Source of the DNA: an uncultured Pelagibacteraceae bacterium
GTDB taxonomy: Bacteria; Pseudomonadota; Alphaproteobacteria; Pelagibacterales; Pelagibacteraceae
Length of the DNA: 64,000 nt
Direction: 5' to 3'
Assembly (NCBI GenBank): GCA_902567945.1
Contig: CACFOC010000002.1
Location: forward strand, 1 to 64,000
Position numbers and translations under genes: made by a program. Shown piece by piece: positions 59,082 to 64,000 of the stretch. Positions within the stretch are counted from its first letter, which is position 1, and every line of letters starts with the position of its first letter. Under the pieces are notes generated by a model. That model ran no database searches. It saw only the letters and a program-made list of their open reading frames with translations, and was not told where the DNA came from.

Positions 59082-59540
59082 ATGGAAGTAGTATTATTAG
59101 AAAATATTAAAAATTTAGGTCAAATAGGCGACATAGTTCGTGTAAAAAGAGGACATGGTAGAAATTTCCTAATAAAATACGGCAAAGCTTTAAAAGCTTC
59201 CAAAGAAAACATTGATTTTGTAAACAAAAAAAAAGATGAACTTAATGTTAAAAATTTGGAATTAAAAAAAGATGCAAAAAAAATAAATGATATTATTAAT
59301 GGTAAAAGTTATAAATTCTCTAAAAGAGCAAAAGAAAATCTAGAACTATATGGGTCTATTAAACCGCTAGAAATATCGAAACGTATCGAAGAAGAAGATA
59401 AAGTAAATATCAAAGCATCACAAATTGATTTTGTTAGTGAAATTAAGAAAATTGGTACCTTTAAAGCTAAAATAAATTTGCACGCTGAAGTTCAAGCCTT
59501 AATTCATATTGAGGTTGTAAAAGAAGAAGAAAAGTCATAA
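59082..59540 (+). CDS. rplI: 50S ribosomal protein L9
   Basis: Encodes 152 residues: MEVVLLENIKNLGQIGDIVRVKRGHGRNFLIKYGKALKAS is the N-terminal domain binding 23S rRNA. A long central helix rich in Lys/Glu follows, then a C-terminal domain with FSKRAKENLELYGSI and HAEVQALIHIEV. It completes the rpsF-rpsR-rplI operon. The next gene, dnaB, begins 95 bp on. Confidence 0.93.
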   Translation: MEVVLLENIKNLGQIGDIVRVKRGHGRNFLIKYGKALKASKENIDFVNKKKDELNVKNLELKKDAKKINDIINGKSYKFSKRAKENLELYGSIKPLEISKRIEEEDKVNIKASQIDFVSEIKKIGTFKAKINLHAEVQALIHIEVVKEEEKS

Positions 59541-59635
59541 AATTTTAGCTTGATTTTTCCACAGAATTTTTATTTCGTGTATAACTTTCAGGTTTTTTTT
59601 ATCCTTTATTTAGTATTAAATATCCAGCAAATAAA

Positions 59636-61063
59636 ATGACTTCACAGCCTTTTAAAATTGTAAATAACTCACCAAAACAATTACCTTGTAACATAGAAGC
59701 AGAACAGGCGGTCATAGGCTCAATATTAGTTTCTAATGAAATATACGATGAGGTAAATGTAATAATTGATTCTGAAAAATTTTTTGATCCAATACATAAA
59801 AAAATTTATGAAATAATTCAAAAACTAATAAATAAGGGCCTTTTAGCAAATCCAATTACTCTTAAAAATTATTTTGAAAATAATGAAGGCTTAAAAGAAT
59901 TGGGTGGTCAAGAATATTTAATAAAAATAACAAAATTCTCTACTTCTGCAAAACAAGCAATAGATTATTCAAATATCATACATGAGATGCATTTGAGAAG
60001 AGAGCTAATTAAAATTTCAGAAAATGTATTAAATGAATCTTCAACTAATGAAATGACTATATCTGGAGAAGAAATTATTCAAAATACTGAAAAGTTCTTA
60101 TTTGATCTAGCTGAGAGAGGTCATTTTAGTCAATCCATAATGAAATTTGATAATGCTTTAAAACTAACAATCGATATGGCAAGAAGTGCCTATCAAAATG
60201 AAGAAGGAATAGTTGGTGTTCCTACAGGATTAACAGATCTTGATTCAAGATTAGGAGGTATGCACAAACAAGATTTAGTTATCATAGCTGGAAGGCCTTC
60301 AATGGGTAAAACTGCACTTGCAACCAATATTGCCTTTCATGCAGCAAAAAATATCGAAAAAAAAGGGAATAAATCAACCGTAGCTTTTTTTTCTCTAGAA
60401 ATGTCATCTGAACAACTTTCCACAAGAATTTTATCTGAACAATCAAGAATAAAATCTAATGACATTAGAAGAGGAAAAGTATCAGAAAAAGAATTTGAAA
60501 AATTTATTGAAACTTCAAAAAATATCGTTGATCTACCTTTATATATTGATGAAACTCCTGCAATTACAATTTCAGCATTGAGCAATAGAGCTAGAAGGAT
60601 TAAAAGACTTTTTGGTCTTGAACTTGTAATTGTTGATTATATTCAATTAATGAGGTCTGCTGGAAAAAAAGAGTATAATAGAGTTCAAGAAATTTCTGAA
60701 ATAACACAAGGATTAAAAGCGCTAGCAAAAGAACTTGATGTTCCTGTTCTGGCATTGTCTCAGCTCTCTCGGGCGGTTGAACAAAGAGATGATAAAAAAC
60801 CGCAATTAGCAGATTTACGTGAGTCTGGATCCATTGAACAAGATGCCGATGTGGTAATGTTTGTTTTTAGAGAAGCTTATTATCAAGAAAGAAAAGAGCC
60901 CAATTTAGGGTCCATAGAGCATGCAGAGTGGCAGCAAAAGATGAATGAAATATCAAATCTAGCAGAAATTATGATCAGCAAACAAAGGCATGGACCAACC
61001 GGAAATGTTAAAGTTGAATTTGAAGCGATGTACACTAAATTCAAAGATATAGAAAACAATTAA
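59636..61063 (+). CDS. dnaB: Replicative DNA helicase DnaB
   Basis: Encodes 475 residues. N-terminal domain starts PCNIEAEQAVIGSILVSNEI; the RecA-like domain has Walker A AGRPSMGKTALATNIAFHA, LEMSSEQLSTRILSEQ, Walker B-like ELVIVDYIQLM and the DLRESGSIEQDADVVMFVFREAYY motif. It unwinds DNA at the replication fork as a hexamer. The order rplI-dnaB is a known conserved neighbourhood. The 95-bp gap includes TTTTTTT runs. Confidence 0.96.
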   Translation: MTSQPFKIVNNSPKQLPCNIEAEQAVIGSILVSNEIYDEVNVIIDSEKFFDPIHKKIYEIIQKLINKGLLANPITLKNYFENNEGLKELGGQEYLIKITKFSTSAKQAIDYSNIIHEMHLRRELIKISENVLNESSTNEMTISGEEIIQNTEKFLFDLAERGHFSQSIMKFDNALKLTIDMARSAYQNEEGIVGVPTGLTDLDSRLGGMHKQDLVIIAGRPSMGKTALATNIAFHAAKNIEKKGNKSTVAFFSLEMSSEQLSTRILSEQSRIKSNDIRRGKVSEKEFEKFIETSKNIVDLPLYIDETPAITISALSNRARRIKRLFGLELVIVDYIQLMRSAGKKEYNRVQEISEITQGLKALAKELDVPVLALSQLSRAVEQRDDKKPQLADLRESGSIEQDADVVMFVFREAYYQERKEPNLGSIEHAEWQQKMNEISNLAEIMISKQRHGPTGNVKVEFEAMYTKFKDIENN

Positions 61064-61076
61064 CTTTAACATTTCA

Positions 61077-63530
61077 ATGTTTGAAAGAATCTATAAAAAT
61101 TCAATAATTGAAAAACCTAAACTCACTCTATTATTTCTCATATTTTTGTTATTAGGTTTTAGCTATTTCGCAAAAAACTTTCAGTTAGATGCTTCTTCTG
61201 ATACTTTACTTCTGGAAAACGATCCAGATCTAAAATATTTAAGAGAAGTAAACAGTAAATTTGGTTCTAAAGATTTCTTAGTTTTAACTTATACCCCTAA
61301 TGATGATCTAATAAATCCTAACTCTATTACAAATCTTACAAATCTAAAAAATGATTTGAATAATTTGCATTGGGTGAACAACGTAATAACTATTTTAGAC
61401 GTTCCGTTGTTAAAAAATAACGATGATCCTTTGTCAGAAAGAATTAAAAACTTTAAAACTTTATCGAGTAAAAATGTAAATATAAAAAGAGGTTTTAATG
61501 AAATTATTAATAGTCCAATTTATAAAGAGTTTGTTATTAGTAATGATGGAAAAACTAGTGGTATATTAGTTTATATCAAGGTTGATGATAAAATTGTTGA
61601 ACTTATTAAAACTAAAAATAAGTATTTAGATAAAATTGACAAAAATAATTTAAATTCTTTAGAAAAAAAGGAATATAAAAAATTTTTAAAAAAATATGAT
61701 AGTTATAGAAAATTATATAATCAAAAAAATCATCAAAATATAAACGAAATTAGAGCTATAATAAAAAAACATAACAATCATGCAAAAATTCATTTAGGCG
61801 GAATCCCAATGATTGCAGATGATATGATGACTTATGTAAAAAATGACATAATAGTTTTTGGTGCTGGAGTATTTGTTTTTATAGTTTGTACACTTTGGTT
61901 TGTTTTTAGAAGTTTTTTGTGGGTATTAATTCCTCTTTTAAGTTGTTTTTTTTCAGTTTCTATCATGGTAGGCCTACTTGGATTATTAGGTTGGAAGGTA
62001 ACGGTGATATCTTCAAATTTCATAGCACTGATGTTAATACTTACAATGGCAATGAATATTCATATGAGTGTTCGTTATTTACAATTTAAAAAAGAAAATC
62101 CAACAGTCACTAACAATGAAGCGACACTTTGGACATCAAAAAAAATGTTTTGGCCAATATTATATACAGTACTTACTACAATTTGTGCTTTTTTATCTCT
62201 TATCTTTAGTGGTATTAAACCAATAATAGATTTTGGTTGGATGATGACCTTGGGGTTGCTAGTTTCTTTAACTATTACTTTTACTTTATTACCAGCAATT
62301 TTAAATGTTTTGATTAAAGAAAATAAAAATTTTAACGATCAAAAAAAATCAAAAATTACTTCTTTCTTAAGCTCAGTAGCTAAAAAAAATACTAAAACAA
62401 TTTTTTTATCATCTTTACTTATAGTTCTTATAAGTATTTTCGGAATTACAAGACTTGAAGTTGAAAACAGTTTTATTAATTATTTTGATAAAAAAACTGA
62501 AATTTATAAAGGAATGAAATTAATAGATGAAAAACTCGGAGGGACAACTCCTCTTGATGTAATATTAAAATTTCCAGATAAACCAGAAGAAGAAAAAACA
62601 GATGATGATTTTGATAGTTGGGATGATGAAGATCAAGATGATTCAAAATATTGGTTTACTAGAAATAAAATAGAAAGAATTACTAAAGTTCATGAGTATT
62701 TAGATAGTTTAGATGCTGTTGGTAAAGTAATTTCTTTTGCATCAATGGTTCAAGTAGCAGAAGATTTAAATGACGGTAAAGAGCTACAAGGATTAGAAAT
62801 GGGTGTTTTATATACTAAAATACCAGATACAATTAAAAAAGAAATAATTGACCCATATATATCTATAAAAAATAACGAGGCAAGAATAAGTTTGAGAATT
62901 CTGGATTCTAAAAAAAATCTAAGAAGAAATGAACTTATTAAAAAAATTAATAATGATTTAGAGAATAAAATAGGTTTAAAATCTACAGATTTTAAGTTAG
63001 CAGGTGTTCTTATTTTATTTAATAATCTTTTACAAAGCCTATTTAAATCACAAATATTAACTTTGGGAGTTGTTATGGTGGGCATAACTTTAATGTTTCT
63101 AATTCTTTTTAGAAATATAACTTTATCTTTAATAGGAGTAGTTCCAAATTTTATGGCTGCTTTTCTAATTCTCGGAATCATAGGTTTATTAAAAATACCT
63201 TTGGATATGATGACAATCACTATAGCTGCCATAACCATTGGTATAGCCGTTGATAACAGCATCCATTACATATACAGATTTAAAGAAGAATTTAAAAAAA
63301 CCAAAAATTATAATAATACTTTAGACACGTGTCACAACACCGTAGGTATTGCTATTTTAAATACCTCAATAACAATAGTCTTTGGTTTCTCAATTTTGGT
63401 GTTGTCTAATTTTATACCTACAATCTATTTTGGTGTATTCACTGGCTTAGCAATGTTATTAGCTATGATTTCTGTTCTAACTCTATTGCCAAAACTAATT
63501 TTGGTAGTAAAACCATTTGGTAATGAATAG
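61077..63530 (+). CDS. RND-superfamily exporter (MMPL/HpnN-like)
   Basis: Encodes 817 residues: two similar halves of six helices each with a large periplasmic loop after helix 1 and helix 7. The RND core helix pairs are seen as IVFGAGVFVFIVCTLWFVFRSFLWVLIPLLS, LMLILTMAMNIHMSVRYL and, in the second half, ITIAAITIGIAVDNSIHYIYRFKEEF. It resembles the lipid-related MMPL/hopanoid HpnN group, not AcrB. It may export lipids or drugs across the inner membrane. No adapter or outer membrane partner is in the window. It overlaps cvpA by 8 bp. Confidence 0.83.
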   Translation: MFERIYKNSIIEKPKLTLLFLIFLLLGFSYFAKNFQLDASSDTLLLENDPDLKYLREVNSKFGSKDFLVLTYTPNDDLINPNSITNLTNLKNDLNNLHWVNNVITILDVPLLKNNDDPLSERIKNFKTLSSKNVNIKRGFNEIINSPIYKEFVISNDGKTSGILVYIKVDDKIVELIKTKNKYLDKIDKNNLNSLEKKEYKKFLKKYDSYRKLYNQKNHQNINEIRAIIKKHNNHAKIHLGGIPMIADDMMTYVKNDIIVFGAGVFVFIVCTLWFVFRSFLWVLIPLLSCFFSVSIMVGLLGLLGWKVTVISSNFIALMLILTMAMNIHMSVRYLQFKKENPTVTNNEATLWTSKKMFWPILYTVLTTICAFLSLIFSGIKPIIDFGWMMTLGLLVSLTITFTLLPAILNVLIKENKNFNDQKKSKITSFLSSVAKKNTKTIFLSSLLIVLISIFGITRLEVENSFINYFDKKTEIYKGMKLIDEKLGGTTPLDVILKFPDKPEEEKTDDDFDSWDDEDQDDSKYWFTRNKIERITKVHEYLDSLDAVGKVISFASMVQVAEDLNDGKELQGLEMGVLYTKIPDTIKKEIIDPYISIKNNEARISLRILDSKKNLRRNELIKKINNDLENKIGLKSTDFKLAGVLILFNNLLQSLFKSQILTLGVVMVGITLMFLILFRNITLSLIGVVPNFMAAFLILGIIGLLKIPLDMMTITIAAITIGIAVDNSIHYIYRFKEEFKKTKNYNNTLDTCHNTVGIAILNTSITIVFGFSILVLSNFIPTIYFGVFTGLAMLLAMISVLTLLPKLILVVKPFGNE

Positions 63531-64000
63531 TTTAGTTGAATTCATACAAAATAGTATTTCAGCCTTTGATCTCATAGTTTTATTAATTACTTGTTATTCT
63601 ATGGCACAATGCGCAGCTAAAGGATTTATGAGAAGCCTTTTGTCATTTTCTAAGTGGCTTCTTGCTTTAATAATAACAATAATCTTAGTTCCAAAATTAA
63701 ATCCATGGGTAGAAAATTTAGTAGAATCAAAGTTTATCGCTGATATAGGTTTGGGAATTTTTATATATATAATTTCACTTTTTGTAATAATTAATATAGG
63801 AAAAGCTTTAAACAAAGCTATTACTTTAACTGGGCTTGGAAGTGTTGATAAAACTTTTGGTTTATTTTTTGGTGTTTTTAAAGGATATATAATTTGCGTA
63901 TGTTTTTTTTCATTATTAAATTGGTTTTATCCACATCAAAAATGGCCGATCGAAACTGAAGACACTTATTCTTTCCAAATAATATATAAAGGAAGTGAAT
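63523..64000 (+). CDS. CvpA family protein (3' end outside window)
   Basis: Partial: starts ATG 63523 and runs off the right edge after about 159 residues. Four helices are seen (ISAFDLIVLLITCYSM, MRSLLSFSKWLLALIITIILV, LGIFIYIISLFVIINIGKAL, LFFGVFKGYIICVCFFSLL), with the CvpA pattern of a first helix followed by GFMRSLLS and the GSVDKTFGLFFGVFKG repeat. CvpA is required for colicin V production and linked to envelope homeostasis. It overlaps the RND gene by 8 bp. Confidence 0.85.
   Translation, partial: MNSLVEFIQNSISAFDLIVLLITCYSMAQCAAKGFMRSLLSFSKWLLALIITIILVPKLNPWVENLVESKFIADIGLGIFIYIISLFVIINIGKALNKAITLTGLGSVDKTFGLFFGVFKGYIICVCFFSLLNWFYPHQKWPIETEDTYSFQIIYKGSE

Noticed and set aside
1-64000. 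tRNA, rRNA, CRISPR, insertion sequence or prophage content
   Set aside because: No repeat arrays, transposase-like frames, phage genes or cloverleaf-like sequences were seen.

Overview
The window is a gene-dense, AT-rich (roughly 30% GC by eye) bacterial chromosome segment. Short or overlapping intergenic gaps, DUF3553/DUF6111 family proteins, an aprBA-aprM sulfite-oxidation cluster, a TPP-riboswitch-controlled SSS symporter (ThiV type) and the overall gene content point to the SAR11 clade (Pelagibacterales, Alphaproteobacteria). I see no insertion sequence, phage gene, CRISPR array, rRNA or tRNA. No stretch longer than 300 bases lacks a feature. The longest gene-free gap (21651-21899) holds a probable structured RNA.

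Layout. 1-3.8 kb, minus strand: the 5' end of an NCS1 nucleobase/hydantoin-type transporter and a TRAP transporter (dctP-dctQ-dctM), with a clear promoter and a hairpin between dctP and dctQ. 3.9-8.2 kb: GMC flavoenzyme, TerC-like protein, SDR, MazG/HisE-like protein and IspH. 8.2-17.5 kb: a sulfonate-to-sulfate region. Xsc and SuyAB release sulfite from sulfoacetaldehyde and sulfolactate, a TauE-like permease can export it, and AprA/AprB/AprM can oxidise it to APS. 17.6-24.6 kb: a CADD-type p-aminobenzoate synthase, MFS transporter, MetC, a 27-residue basic microprotein, a structured RNA candidate, MnmA, DUF3553, CysQ and a lipoprotein. 24.6-29.6 kb: RecX, ABA4-like protein, isomerase, glycosyltransferase-like protein, HU, RseP and rhomboid. 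29.6-35.1 kb: thiV with its TPP riboswitch, then a Fur-box-preceded ferric-iron ABC transporter operon with an added small CxxC protein. 35.2-38.9 kb: bactofilin, LysR-AcuI, FolE, HisI and DUF2237.

38.9-44.7 kb is one minus-strand operon that joins a dimethylglycine/sarcosine dehydrogenase-like enzyme to EtfB, EtfA and ETF-ubiquinone oxidoreductase, so methyl groups go to folate and electrons to quinone. 44.8-49 kb: three small genes, Yip1, MarC, and a GcvT-family methyltransferase coupled to a MetF-like protein. 49-54.9 kb: a catabolic cluster with a Rieske oxygenase, a DddP-like M24 protein that keeps the DMSP-lyase residues, an Fe/2OG oxygenase-like protein, a class II aldolase, a GFA protein and an aldehyde dehydrogenase. 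54.9-64 kb is housekeeping: ksgA, gmk, acpP, fabG, fabD, rpsF-rpsR-rplI, dnaB, an RND exporter and a truncated cvpA.

Taken together, the window describes a cell living on small dissolved organic sulfur and methylated compounds (sulfonates, probably DMSP-like substrates, methylated glycines). It gains carbon, one-carbon units and energy from them and scavenges thiamin precursor and iron under RNA and Fur-type control. Functional names rest on reading motifs and recalling families; no database search was run.
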